Virus record (IMG/VR): IMGVR_UViG_3300046331_000266
Span: 1-39,936 of that record
Length of the DNA stretch: 39,936 bases
Strand: one strand, 5' to 3'
Source of the DNA: a virus
Part shown: positions 6,559 to 12,856 of the stretch, piece after piece
Layout of the letters: the number at the start of each line of letters is the position of its first letter
How positions within the stretch are numbered: position 1 is the first letter of the stretch
Position numbers and translations under genes: made by a program
Notes under the pieces: model-generated
Databases searched by the model: none
Told to the model about the DNA's origin: nothing
The model's input: the letters and a program-made list of their open reading frames with translations, nothing else

Positions 6559-6918
6559 TTACGCGAGCGGGTTCGTGGGAGCGTTGACGACGTTCGAGAT
6601 GGCGTAGGTCGTTTCGAGCTTGTCTCCCTTGCGAGAGATGTCGAACGACGAGCCAACGTCGATACCGGCTTCGACCATCTCAGAGATGAGTTTGCCGGAA
6701 CCAACCTCAAACACCTTGGCAACGAGGCCGAACTCGGTGTTCACGTCGACGGTGAGCTTGAGTACCGGCTTTGCCTTACCGGAGGGGTCAGTCTTCTCTG
6801 CGTCAGTGACGGAACGGACACGCTCGATGTGGACGGTCTGGCCATCGGCGACCTTGAGGAAGGTCGACATGGCATCCTTCTTGGCGAGCGTCTTCTTTGC
6901 GAAGTCAGCGAGGGACAT
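6559..6918 (-). CDS. OB-fold-like protein, possible ssDNA-binding protein
   Basis: 119 aa from ATG 6918 (MSLADFAKK); an ATG at 6966 would add 16 residues but overlap the HTH gene by 62 bases. After a short helix, alternating beta-strand-like segments (FLKVADGQTVHIERVRSV, PVLKLTVDVNTEFG, AKVFEVGSGKL, SSFDISRKGDKLETTYAI) resemble the N-terminal OB fold of phage ssDNA-binding proteins such as T7 gp2.5-like proteins. This is a pattern match by eye, not a named family. The neighbouring nuclease and HTH genes fit a DNA-metabolism role. Confidence 0.7.
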   Translation of the reverse strand: MSLADFAKKTLAKKDAMSTFLKVADGQTVHIERVRSVTDAEKTDPSGKAKPVLKLTVDVNTEFGLVAKVFEVGSGKLISEMVEAGIDVGSSFDISRKGDKLETTYAISNVVNAPTNPLA

Positions 6919-7150
6919 GTGGGAGGTTGTTAGTTGAGTTGTTTTTAATGGTGCGAATGATTCCACTCGCCACCCGGAACACTTCTTCTCGTGGGATTCG
7001 TATTCGACTACCTATTCGGACGATTCGTTCTGGCAAGAACAACGTGCCTGCCCGTATGTGCCTCTCTAGTGTCTTCCGGTGAAGACAGAGGTACTTGGCG
7101 GCTGTTGATATCGGCCATAAAACCTCCCCGTTCTGGTATCCATCATTCAT
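6905..7150 (-). CDS. Excisionase/MerR-type helix-turn-helix protein
   Basis: 81 aa. Residues 12-60 (WPISTAAKYLCLHRKTLERHI, then FLPERIVRIGSRIRIPREEVF) match the excisionase-type winged HTH (HTH_17): a helix starting with a tether for STAAKYL, a recognition helix, and a wing ending in RIPREE. Such proteins bind DNA as small regulators or recombination directionality factors. No integrase is visible, so a regulator is more likely. It has its own consensus promoter 35 bases upstream, unlike most genes of this arm, which marks it as an independently expressed switch. Confidence 0.82.
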   Translation of the reverse strand: MNDGYQNGEVLWPISTAAKYLCLHRKTLERHIRAGTLFLPERIVRIGSRIRIPREEVFRVASGIIRTIKNNSTNNLPHVPR

Positions 7151-7185
7151 AGCGTTGACGGTTATGAAGGCGACCTTTGCAAAGA

Positions 7186-7214
7186 ATTATACAACATCCG
7201 TTCTATATTGTCAA
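7186..7214 (-). promoter_or_regulatory. Consensus sigma-70 promoter for the HTH gene
   Basis: On the minus strand TTGACA (7209-7214), a 17-base spacer and TATAAT (7186-7191) match the consensus exactly. The expected start near 7179 gives a leader of about 29 bases before the ATG at 7150. The -35 box overlaps the last codons of the upstream gene. Confidence 0.85.
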
Positions 7215-7670
7215 GGGCTTATCAGGAAAGAGTGTGACGAGTTCCTTGTATTCAGGGAGGTCGGACTGTCCACCGTAAACGTATATCACACCATCGTAGG
7301 AGTACCTCTCAGCGTCGTTTTGGAATCTGTCTGATGGAATCCGCTTACCAAGGAGAAGTGCCTGAGTCCCAAGCGATATCACATATTCACCGATGCCGAT
7401 GCCGTTCGGTCGTCCTTCCTTCTGCCACCGGTCAAGGTAGAGCAAGGAGAACTTGTCGATGGCATGGATGCTGATGGAGATGGACTTCTTTCTAAGTGGC
7501 GACGCCTCTACCTTCGCCCTTGCGACACGCGTCACATCTTCAGGGAACTTCTGAGTGAGCATCCACCGGCAGTACGAGAGAGGCAGCTTGTCTGCTGCCA
7601 CTCCCTTGTACTTACCGACCTGCATCACCGGCGCTGTCTTGAACTCAGGCTTCAGATTCGGCTTGTGCAT
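7203..7670 (-). CDS. DUF3820-like hypothetical protein
   Basis: 155 aa. Residues 17-45 (VGKYKGVAADKLPLSYCRWML) match the core of DUF3820-type proteins, in which GKYKG...LP..Y..W is conserved and which often accompany phage nucleases; their biochemical role is unsettled. The remainder (LLYLDRWQKEG, YVISLGTQALLLGKRIP) is not recognised. The start overlaps the coiled-coil gene upstream by 26 bases in another frame. Confidence 0.75.
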   Translation of the reverse strand: MHKPNLKPEFKTAPVMQVGKYKGVAADKLPLSYCRWMLTQKFPEDVTRVARAKVEASPLRKKSISISIHAIDKFSLLYLDRWQKEGRPNGIGIGEYVISLGTQALLLGKRIPSDRFQNDAERYSYDGVIYVYGGQSDLPEYKELVTLFPDKPLTI

Positions 7671-7938
7671 TTTTCTCTCGCATCATTGCCACCATATCGT
7701 CGGCAGCAGCAAGTGTCATCTCGTTGGAGTGTTCAGGGATTTCACCTTCGCGCTTGGCGATGAGAAGTGTGAGGTCGTTCTTCCGGTGAGTGAGGACATC
7801 GAGGATGGCGTTCACACCAGACAGCTCAGCCCTCGGCAGTTCGAGTTCCTTCTCAATATCATTGGCGATTTGGAGGTTGGCACGGTCCTTCTTGATGGCT
7901 TCCTCCATCTGTACGATGTACGCTTCTTTGTATTCCAT
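7645..7938 (-). CDS. Coiled-coil hypothetical protein
   Basis: 97 aa, nearly all helical with heptad-like spacing (YIVQMEEAIKKDRANLQIANDIEKEL, LDVLTHRKNDLTLLIAKREGEI). Probably a structural or adaptor coiled coil. It starts 8 bases after the Cas4/RecB-like nuclease gene and may act with it, but there is no direct evidence. Confidence 0.72.
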   Translation of the reverse strand: MEYKEAYIVQMEEAIKKDRANLQIANDIEKELELPRAELSGVNAILDVLTHRKNDLTLLIAKREGEIPEHSNEMTLAAADDMVAMMREKNAQAESEA

Positions 7939-7945
7939 ACTACTT

Positions 7946-8875
7946 TTAGATTGTCTTATTCATTCTCTTAACCGAGTCCTTGGCTACCACCTCCCAATCA
8001 TCACCGACACACAGACGATGGTGGTCGCATCTCTTCGCAATCCACGACACCTTGTACTTTCCGTTCGGGTCGGTCTTCGTGGCAACGGGGTCGAACTCAA
8101 TCTCCGGCGGTGCTTCGAGCATAGAGAGCGCGTCCTCGTACTGCTTCACTGCGTTCTGCGTCGGGTCGATGGGAGTTGTGAGAGCCTTGGCGTAGGCTGC
8201 TGCGAGCTTGTCGAGCGTTGGCTTCACGATGTTCTCAATGATGTCCGGGTTGTACTTGACGTTCGTCGAGATAACGGTGCAGTCGTCCTTCGAGACGTAG
8301 GCGAACACTCCGTCACGCTCTTCACCGAACAGTTCGCGCTCCATCCAAAGGTAGGTCTGAAGCTGAATCTGATTGTGCCATGCGACCAGTTCACCACGCT
8401 TCTCACGATGCCAGAACGCGTTGGAGTTCACAGACTTCACTTCGAGGACGCGCATCTTCTCTCCGTCGATGACGTATCCATCGGACCTTCCGACGACCGT
8501 GATGCCCTTGTACTCCATCCGATACTCCTGCTGACGTGCGCCTACCTTGTCTCCGAGAGTGTCGATGATGAACTGTTCAAAGAGGTGGCCTGCCTTGTAC
8601 ACGCCCATCTTCCTGACCTTGGTGAACGCCTCGTACTCGGTCGGTGTCGGTGGCTCGATACAGAGAGCGGTCATCAGTTGACCACGCTGGCACGAGTAGA
8701 GTTGGCTGACGTGGAACTCACCGAACTTGGCCCGGTGATACTCGGCGTCCGATGCGGCGTCTCCGGCGATGAGCGCATCGACGACGAACGACTTGACGTC
8801 GAGCTTGCTGTCCTTGTCGTGCGACTTCTCATCGAACGTACGCATGATGTGCTGACCTGCGCTGAAGTATTCCAT
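7946..8875 (-). CDS. Cas4/RecB-like PD-(D/E)XK exonuclease
   Basis: 309 aa. The nuclease signature is complete: His97/Glu100 in AGHLFE, Asp132 in GRSDGYVIDG, E145-V-K147 in RVLEVKS, and the QxxxY motif Q171-Y175. This places it in the Cas4/RecB/AddB superfamily (PD-(D/E)XK, PF12705-like), which degrades or resects DNA for recombination or replication. Cys62 and C283-x5-C289 lie where Cas4/AddB enzymes hold a [4Fe-4S] cluster, but the full C-x2-C-x5-C triad is not present, so the cluster is uncertain. It follows the hairpin-TCATATACTATC module and probably starts that transcript with a short leader. Confidence 0.85.
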   Translation of the reverse strand: MEYFSAGQHIMRTFDEKSHDKDSKLDVKSFVVDALIAGDAASDAEYHRAKFGEFHVSQLYSCQRGQLMTALCIEPPTPTEYEAFTKVRKMGVYKAGHLFEQFIIDTLGDKVGARQQEYRMEYKGITVVGRSDGYVIDGEKMRVLEVKSVNSNAFWHREKRGELVAWHNQIQLQTYLWMERELFGEERDGVFAYVSKDDCTVISTNVKYNPDIIENIVKPTLDKLAAAYAKALTTPIDPTQNAVKQYEDALSMLEAPPEIEFDPVATKTDPNGKYKVSWIAKRCDHHRLCVGDDWEVVAKDSVKRMNKTI

Positions 8876-8885
8876 GATGATGTTG

Positions 8886-8927
8886 ATAGTATATGAGCGT
8901 CACGCAGACAAGCATTGTGCGTGACGC
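8886..8927 (-). promoter_or_regulatory. Hairpin-TCATATACTATC module (site 2)
   Basis: A perfect 10-bp stem (TGCGTGACGC at 8918-8927 in plus orientation and its complement at 8897-8906) encloses an 11-base loop. On the minus strand it is followed at once by TCATATACTATCA, with TATACT at 8888-8893. It lies between the stop of the 27-aa basic peptide and the nuclease start at 8875, so the hairpin fits a terminator and the tail a -10 box. Confidence 0.65.
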
Positions 8928-8933
8928 AGCGGA

Positions 8934-9017
8934 TTAACGCTTGGACTTTGCGGCGGTCTTCTTGACGGCGACCTTGGCGGTCGGCTTCTTGGAGACAACC
9001 TTCTTGGCAACTGCCAT
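8934..9017 (-). CDS. 27-aa lysine/alanine-rich basic peptide (histone H1-tail-like)
   Basis: The ATG at 9017 opens 27 codons made almost only of Lys, Ala, Val, Ser and Thr (ten Lys, one Arg), with KK, SKKP and VKKTAAKSKR. This is the composition of histone-H1-like tails, which bind and bridge DNA without a fold. A stop is followed closely by a strong hairpin. The frame is short, but its regular AAG-rich codon use and defined flanks favour translation. It could compact DNA or shield the phage genome; this is inferred from composition only. Confidence 0.6.
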   Translation of the reverse strand: MAVAKKVVSKKPTAKVAVKKTAAKSKR

Positions 9018-9091
9018 AGTGGTTTGTGTTTCTCCTGCCTAGTGGCAGATAGAACATGAGAGAGTGGCGTCACAAGGTGCAACGCCGAGAG
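9018..9091 (-). other. 74-base gap with two hairpins
   Basis: On the minus strand GGCGT-N11-ACGCC (5 bp) and CTGCC-ACTA-GGCAG (5 bp) lie between the 53-aa gene and the basic peptide. They could slow or end transcripts from above. AGGAG lies 14 bases before the ATG at 9017, too far for a normal ribosome site. Confidence 0.4.
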
Positions 9092-9253
9092 TCACGACAT
9101 CCCGAGAATGTTCTTCTCAAGAGTCACAACGATTTTGTGGTTACGCTTTCTGTTACCGACGTGTATGACTTTCCATCCGATGCTTTTGAAGTAGTGTAGG
9201 AACTCTTCAAGGTCGGTGGTTATGTCGACGGACACTTCAATGCGCGTTGCCAT
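9092..9253 (-). CDS. Small hypothetical protein (53 aa)
   Basis: 53 aa from the ATG at 9253 (MATRIEVSVDITTDLEEFLHYF), with a beta-alpha-beta-like pattern ending in HKIVVTLEKN. The longer 9310 start would add a basic tail that lies in a folded RNA region, so it is less likely. Family unknown. About 180 bases of untranslated, strongly folded sequence precede it. Confidence 0.65.
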   Translation of the reverse strand: MATRIEVSVDITTDLEEFLHYFKSIGWKVIHVGNRKRNHKIVVTLEKNILGMS

Positions 9254-9289
9254 GACTGGCCTCTTTTGTTTTGTGCGCCGCTCATTCGG

Positions 9290-9425
9290 CAACACACGAT
9301 GCTCGCGCATCGTCGCCTGTATCCGTCAGCTCCCATGCACGAGCTTACGCGACAGCCCTAGCCTATGGCTCCTCGGGTGTACATCCCTGCCTAGACACCA
9401 CGGAATCAAGATACAGACGGCGAGG
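9290..9425 (-). ncRNA. Candidate structured RNA or folded 5' leader
   Basis: The 180 bases between 9254 and 9433 hold no convincing gene but fold well on the minus strand. CGATGC-GCGA-GCATCG (9297-9312) is a 6-bp hairpin with a GNRA tetraloop. Next to it an outer stem joins 9313-9323 with 9410-9423 (5 plus 6 bp around a 3-base bulge). Inside are AGCTC-N8-GAGCT (9328-9345) and AGCC-N3-GGCT (9360-9370), plus alternative GGTGT/ACACC and CCC/GGG pairs. A multibranched RNA is suggested, either a small RNA or a leader of the 53-aa gene. It matches no RNA family that I recognise. Confidence 0.5.
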
Positions 9426-9433
9426 CACGATGC

Positions 9434-9676
9434 CTACGCTGCTCGCTTCAGTGCGGCCCGGCAGTCGGAGCAACGCTTCGGTTCCTTGACACGCTCGATG
9501 AGTCCTTGCGTTTTGAGGTTCTGCATGAACTCCTGCTCACCGACGGTCCACGTCTTGTGCATCTTGCACATCACGCAGATGAACGGCTTGTCGCTGAGTT
9601 CAAGGGCAGCGTCCTTCGACGCCACGTCGTAGTCGGTCGGGTCGTCGCTCACTTGATTGTCGAGTTGTTCATCCAT
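9434..9676 (-). CDS. Zinc-binding protein (PF13451-like), leaderless
   Basis: 80 aa. The C-terminal 50 residues (FICVMCKMHKTWTVGEQEF, then KRCSDCRAALK) match the small zinc-binding domain PF13451, with C-x2-C...EQ.F...RC-x2-C-R. The first 28 residues are acidic and probably disordered. The function of the family is unknown. The gene has its own consensus promoter, whose predicted start lies 1-2 bases before the ATG at 9676, so the mRNA should be leaderless. Confidence 0.82.
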   Translation of the reverse strand: MDEQLDNQVSDDPTDYDVASKDAALELSDKPFICVMCKMHKTWTVGEQEFMQNLKTQGLIERVKEPKRCSDCRAALKRAA

Positions 9677-9684
9677 ATGAAGGA

Positions 9685-9713
9685 AGTATACACTATTAAA
9701 TTTCGTTTGTCAA
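9685..9713 (-). promoter_or_regulatory. Sigma-70 promoter giving a leaderless transcript
   Basis: On the minus strand TTGACA (9708-9713), a 17-base spacer and TATACT (9685-9690). The -10 box ends 8 bases before the A of ATG 9676, so transcription should start at or next to the codon. The -35 box overlaps the stop of the upstream gene. Confidence 0.85.
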
Positions 9714-10153
9714 GTGCCGTGCTGCTCGTTGCCGTATTGGTCGTAGTAACCCTTTCTGAATGGGCAGTAGTCGTAGGTCGATTCGATTCTCCTACGAGTA
9801 ACTTTGTTGTACTGCTCAATCTTCCTGCCCTGAAAAGCTGCCCACACGACACCCTCCCCACCTGAAACGATGTCGCTTCCAGTGAGGCGTATCGTGCGTA
9901 CGCCGTGATTCGCAAGGATGTACGCATCCCTCCGAGCGTCCTTCTCCTTATCGAGATGGAACTCCGCTCCGTCACACTCGATGATGAGGTTTACCTCCGG
10001 CAAGAAGAAGTCAGCGAAGTAGGGGCAGAACGGTTCCTGTTGACGGAACTCTATGTTCAGTTTGTACAGCGTGACAGCTACCATTCTTTCGATAGGAGAC
10101 TCGCTGACAGGCTCCCGTAAACGACTGATGATTTTCTCTGCTCTTGTTGACAT
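9710..10153 (-). CDS. DUF559/VSR-like endonuclease
   Basis: 147 aa. The core (residues about 40-100) reads YFADFFLPEVNLIIECDGAE, FH..K.KDARRD, then a helix and GVRTIRLTGSDI, the pattern of DUF559 and VSR-like nucleases of the PD-(D/E)XK fold: Asp48 in ADFFLP, Glu60 before CDG, His65 and the KDARRD helix. Such proteins are putative DNA nickases or repair nucleases. The C-terminal 45 residues are specific to this protein. It lies just downstream of the replication initiator. Confidence 0.8.
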   Translation of the reverse strand: MSTRAEKIISRLREPVSESPIERMVAVTLYKLNIEFRQQEPFCPYFADFFLPEVNLIIECDGAEFHLDKEKDARRDAYILANHGVRTIRLTGSDIVSGGEGVVWAAFQGRKIEQYNKVTRRRIESTYDYCPFRKGYYDQYGNEQHGT

Positions 10154-10158
10154 ACGCC

Positions 10159-11013
10159 CTACCGGTAGGTCAGACCGGCCAACGAACCGATGTACTTCCG
10201 GTGTTCTCCTGTCGATAGGATGACGTTCCAGTTACCTTGCGCGTCTTGGTAGGCACGGTCGCCGTCGATGTATGCCTTCTTCTTCCTGACCTCAGCGGTT
10301 GGATTTTCGAGGGCGTCCCACTGCTTGAAGATTGTTTCGAGCGACCACGAAAGCTCTCGCTCGTCGGCCCAGCGCTTAACGAGGTCTATCTTGGCACACG
10401 CACCCTCAACAGAGCCGGTTGCGTCGATGAGGTCTTTCGCCGGACGGACGAACGATGAGAACGTCCGACCGGGGAGGCTGCCCTTCTCCCAGCCCTTGGC
10501 TCGGAAGAAGTGTTCGACTACCTCTACGACCGGCGTTCGTTTCTTCACTGCCGGAACGTCGGCGTTCACAGTAACCGGTTCAAGCACCGCCTCCGTCGAA
10601 GACGGCAGGGTGTTACTTACGTTGTTTGTTTCTCCGTTTACTTGTTGCTCCGTATCCTTGTTACTTACCGGTGCGCTTTTGCCCGGTGCGAAAACGCACG
10701 GTGCGCTTTTGCCCGGTGCGTTTTCTGCACTCGGGAGCTTATTAAGTATGTAGTCCACCCTCCCTGAGTTGTGTCGAACACGAGTCAAGAGGTTAACTGT
10801 TTCGAGTTCCTTGAGTGCGGCGAGGACTGCCCTCTTACCGTCGTCTGACATGGCGGCGATGCGCTCGGCTGAGAAGTCCCAGCCATCAGGCTTGGACATG
10901 AGGTGTGCGTACACCCCCTTCGCTGAGAATGAAATCCTCTTGTCGTCGAGGACTGCGTTGGCTACCTGCGTGAATGGTATCTTGTCTGACTGGAACAGCT
11001 TGGTCTTTCTCAT
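10159..11013 (-). CDS. Replication initiator with N-terminal winged helix
   Basis: 284 aa. Residues 1-85 form a winged-helix HTH of the phage replication protein type (FTQVANAVLDDKRISFSAKGVYAHLMSK, SDDGKRAVLAALKELETVNLL). Residues about 95-150 are a low-complexity linker containing APGKSAP twice. Residues 160-240 are a helical domain (VVEVVEHFF, SFVRPAKDLID, WSLETIFKQWDAL) of the kind that binds a replicative helicase or its loader. Lambda O and Gram-positive phage replisome organisers share this layout. The linker DNA carries four iterons, so the protein probably binds its own gene. It is translated from a folded leader. Confidence 0.8.
   Translation of the reverse strand: MRKTKLFQSDKIPFTQVANAVLDDKRISFSAKGVYAHLMSKPDGWDFSAERIAAMSDDGKRAVLAALKELETVNLLTRVRHNSGRVDYILNKLPSAENAPGKSAPCVFAPGKSAPVSNKDTEQQVNGETNNVSNTLPSSTEAVLEPVTVNADVPAVKKRTPVVEVVEHFFRAKGWEKGSLPGRTFSSFVRPAKDLIDATGSVEGACAKIDLVKRWADERELSWSLETIFKQWDALENPTAEVRKKKAYIDGDRAYQDAQGNWNVILSTGEHRKYIGSLAGLTYR
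10615..10728. repeat. Four 15-bp iterons plus AT-rich stretch (candidate origin)
   Basis: CGGTGCG occurs at 10669, 10684, 10699 and 10714, exactly 15 bp apart. Units 1 and 3 are identical (CGGTGCGCTTTTGCC); units 2 and 4 are variants. Units 2 and 3 form an inverted pair (GTGCG-AAAA-CGCAC). The adjoining 10615-10667 is T-rich on the plus strand and could melt. The repeats encode the APGKSAP linker of the initiator. Iterons plus an AT-rich block inside the initiator gene is the arrangement of lambda ori in gene O. Confidence 0.65.
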
Positions 11014-11135
11014 GCAAAAAACGTCCGATAAGTGTTAGCCGCAGTGAGTTGGATGGCGGGGTCTGCTTTGCCAAACAACCCTTGCGGGTCGATGTGAGAA
11101 GTACTCACTACGACCAACACTCATGGGACGTTTTA
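11014..11135 (-). promoter_or_regulatory. Switch-like structured 5' leader of the replication initiator
   Basis: Directly before ATG 11013 the minus-strand RNA can form nested long-range stems: AAAACGTCC/GGACGTTTT (9 bp, 11126-11134 with 11018-11026), AGTGTT/AACACT (6 bp) and AGTGAGT/ACTCACT (7 bp), with an inner ACCC-GCAA-GGGT GNRA hairpin. A competing hairpin uses the same bases: GGTCG-TA-GTGAG-N5-CTCAC-AT-CGACC (11087-11115). The two folds exclude each other. The 3' strand of the outer stem ends in TTTTTT, 2 bases before the ATG. This is the architecture of an attenuator or riboswitch; no ligand or family can be named. Confidence 0.6.
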
Positions 11136-11464
11136 CTTGGCAGACTCTCTTCTCCACTGGTTCTCACGCCAGACCTACTACAATCCCGTGGGTTGGGGTT
11201 GATATGCCGAGTGGTACCTCTTGACCTTTTATGGGTCTATCGTTCAACCTACCCCCCTAATTTTGACAAATCCGGGGGTGTCTGTAGCCACGCTCCACCG
11301 TCCAGCCACAAGGTGTTCACCGTTGGGCCGGACAGGAGTGGTGGCTTGGCCAGAAAGAACAATGTCATTCGCGCATCGGAACGACTTGAGTATCCGACGG
11401 TGGAACACGGCGTGAAAGCAATGTCCGGTGTGGATAAGTGGTCGATGTGCGACCTGACTACTGA
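11136..11464. other. Untranslated stretch with a DnaA box and inverted repeats
   Basis: No convincing gene. It continues the leader of the initiator mRNA (promoter at 11465-11494). TGTGGATAA at 11429-11437 is a perfect DnaA box. ACCCCC (11251-11256) pairs with GGGGGT (11274-11279), with an inner ATTT-TGAC-AAAT stem. AGGTG-TT-CACC lies near 11311. The position next to the initiator suggests replication control. Confidence 0.5.
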
Positions 11465-11494
11465 ACTATACCACGAAAAGGCTACTGATGTCAA
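11465..11494 (-). promoter_or_regulatory. Sigma-70 promoter upstream of the initiator leader
   Basis: On the minus strand TTGACA (11489-11494), an 18-base spacer and TATAGT (11465-11470) with an extended TGG before the -10 box. Transcription would start near 11458 and give a leader of about 445 bases before the initiator ATG. The -35 box covers the stop of the upstream gene. Confidence 0.78.
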
Positions 11495-11886
11495 TAGCCT
11501 CTGGTCGCATTTTGGATTCTGCGTGTCGTTCCTGCCTTGTACTTGGTCTTCTTGCCGAGGCCGACCGCCGGAGTATCTCGGTTGGCGTTCTCTCTTGCCT
11601 CTGCCTTCGCCCCTTCATTGGCCGTGTGTGCAATGACACCGGCACCGACGAGGGCTGCGCCTGCAATCGCACCCATAGCGGTCGCTGAGGCTGCACGAGC
11701 AGGCTTCAGTAGGTCGGCACCGAGAGGGGATACAATCCTCTGACCGAGGTGATTGGAGAACTTCGCTGTACCACCGAGCGGATTCTTGACCGCGCTCATT
11801 GGCTTGGCGAAGTTGGCCCCCATACCGATAGCACCGACGCTGTTGGCGAGTACTGCCACGATACCTTCGTTCATCTTCCGCTTCAT
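11491..11886 (-). CDS. Gly/Ala-rich protein with one membrane segment
   Basis: 131 aa from the ATG at 11886 (MKRKMNEG). Residues about 82-104 (SATAMGAIAGAALVGAGVIAH) form a Gly/Ala-rich hydrophobic helix; the C-terminus is basic (KKTKYKAGTTRRI). No family recognised. The ATG follows immediately a 7-bp hairpin (AAGTGTC-N9-GACACTT, 11887-11909), which may affect initiation. Longer starts fall in or before this hairpin and are not preferred. Confidence 0.65.
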   Translation of the reverse strand: MKRKMNEGIVAVLANSVGAIGMGANFAKPMSAVKNPLGGTAKFSNHLGQRIVSPLGADLLKPARAASATAMGAIAGAALVGAGVIAHTANEGAKAEARENANRDTPAVGLGKKTKYKAGTTRRIQNATRGY

Positions 11887-11909
11887 AAGTGTCTCTGTTA
11901 TTGACACTT
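11887..11909 (-). promoter_or_regulatory. Hairpin abutting a start codon
   Basis: AAGTGTC and GACACTT form a 7-bp stem around 9 bases. On the minus strand the last paired base is directly followed by ATG 11886. It could protect the 5' end of a processed mRNA or limit initiation. Confidence 0.45.
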
Positions 11910-11923
11910 CCCAGCGTAGCAGA

Positions 11924-12115
11924 CTACGCAACAACGGTCAAGAGCAGAAGTCCAATGGCAGGGAAGACATACAAAACAGAGATGGCGAGTGCCATCTGAA
12001 ACGTGGTCATATACAATGGTAGCCTTGGCCTTACCCTCGTAGCGTCGGTCTGTTTCGTCCATCCGTAGAACGAGATGATGATGAGCGCGGCCCCCCAAAT
12101 CTTAGCGAGAATCAT
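11924..12115 (-). CDS. Small two-span membrane protein (63 aa)
   Basis: 63 aa with two hydrophobic segments, residues 3-18 (LAKIWGAALIIISFYG) and 38-61 (TFQMALAISVLYVFPAIGLLLL), joined by a basic loop (RVRPRLP). It could be a holin-like or host-envelope protein; nothing more specific is visible. It overlaps the end of the upstream gene by 14 bases. Confidence 0.65.
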   Translation of the reverse strand: MILAKIWGAALIIISFYGWTKQTDATRVRPRLPLYMTTFQMALAISVLYVFPAIGLLLLTVVA

Positions 12116-12485
12116 GGCTTAACTTGGTGAAGTCGTACGGACGACCCTTCTTAAACGCCTTGGCGAGCGACCCGACGAGGTAGTAGGTGTTCTTGAGCAT
12201 GGCGGTGGGACAGTTCGACATGTCCTTCCCTCGTGCCGTGACGATGTTCACGCCGTACTTCCGGCGAAGGGTGAAGATGATGGCACCGAGCCTGAGCATC
12301 CTCCCTCTCGAAGCGAATGGTCCTTTGGCATCGACGGCATCGAAGTTGGCGACGTAGCCCTGTGTTCCTAGGATGTTGGCCACGCCCTCAAGTTGAGTGT
12401 CGAGGCGAGCATCAACGAACGCAAAGTTGATGGCACTTTTGTCAGACCTTGATAGGCCGGGCGCAATCCAGCAATGATTAATCAT
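12102..12485 (-). CDS. Hypothetical protein
   Basis: 127 aa, soluble, basic C-terminal half (LRLGAIIFTLRRKYGVNIVTARG). No family recognised; the core has the look of a small alpha/beta domain. It starts within an ATGA overlap (12482-12485) with its upstream neighbour. Confidence 0.72.
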   Translation of the reverse strand: MINHCWIAPGLSRSDKSAINFAFVDARLDTQLEGVANILGTQGYVANFDAVDAKGPFASRGRMLRLGAIIFTLRRKYGVNIVTARGKDMSNCPTAMLKNTYYLVGSLAKAFKKGRPYDFTKLSHDSR

Positions 12486-12856
12486 GGGAGTAAGACCTTG
12501 CCGGTAGCAAGGAACGTAGACATGAACTTAGCCGCGTCTTTGTTGCTTGCCTCGTAGTTCCCACCGAAGACCACCTCGTTCGGGGTGTCGCTGGCGAGGA
12601 AGACGTGTGAGTTCCCGTACTGGACGATGATGTTATCCTTCTGCGACGTCGGCCAGAACCGAACCGTTCGGTTGATAGACGTGCGCTTGTTGGCAGGAGG
12701 GATGAGCGGGACGTATGTCTCCACAGTGTAACCGGCACCTCGCGCTTCAAGACGGAGAAGGCGATTGTGTGGCACAGCCTTGGCCCTGAGAAGGGAGTTA
12801 CTGAGGTGAGTGAGGATGTCAAGCGCACGTTCCGGTCTTTCGATGTTGAGGCGCAT
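12482..12856 (-). CDS. Hypothetical protein
   Basis: 124 aa with an N-terminal helix (ERALDILTHLSNSLLRAKAV) and then beta-strand-like segments (YTVETYVPLIP, RTVRFWPTSQKDNIIVQYG, HVFLAS). Not recognised. Its ATG shares one base with the upstream stop (TAATG at 12854-12858), so the two are probably coupled. Confidence 0.72.
   Translation of the reverse strand: MRLNIERPERALDILTHLSNSLLRAKAVPHNRLLRLEARGAGYTVETYVPLIPPANKRTSINRTVRFWPTSQKDNIIVQYGNSHVFLASDTPNEVVFGGNYEASNKDAAKFMSTFLATGKVLLP

Noticed and set aside
7790-8896. 368-aa frame on the plus strand
   Set aside because: Shadow of the Cas4/RecB-like nuclease gene, which has complete catalytic motifs on the other strand.
10669-10728. Repeats as a CRISPR array
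   Set aside because: Units are 15 bp with no spacers and lie in a coding linker; iterons explain them better.
10974-11636. 220-aa open frame on the plus strand
   Set aside because: It runs against two accepted genes and the folded leader, has no family features, and its composition follows the opposite strand.
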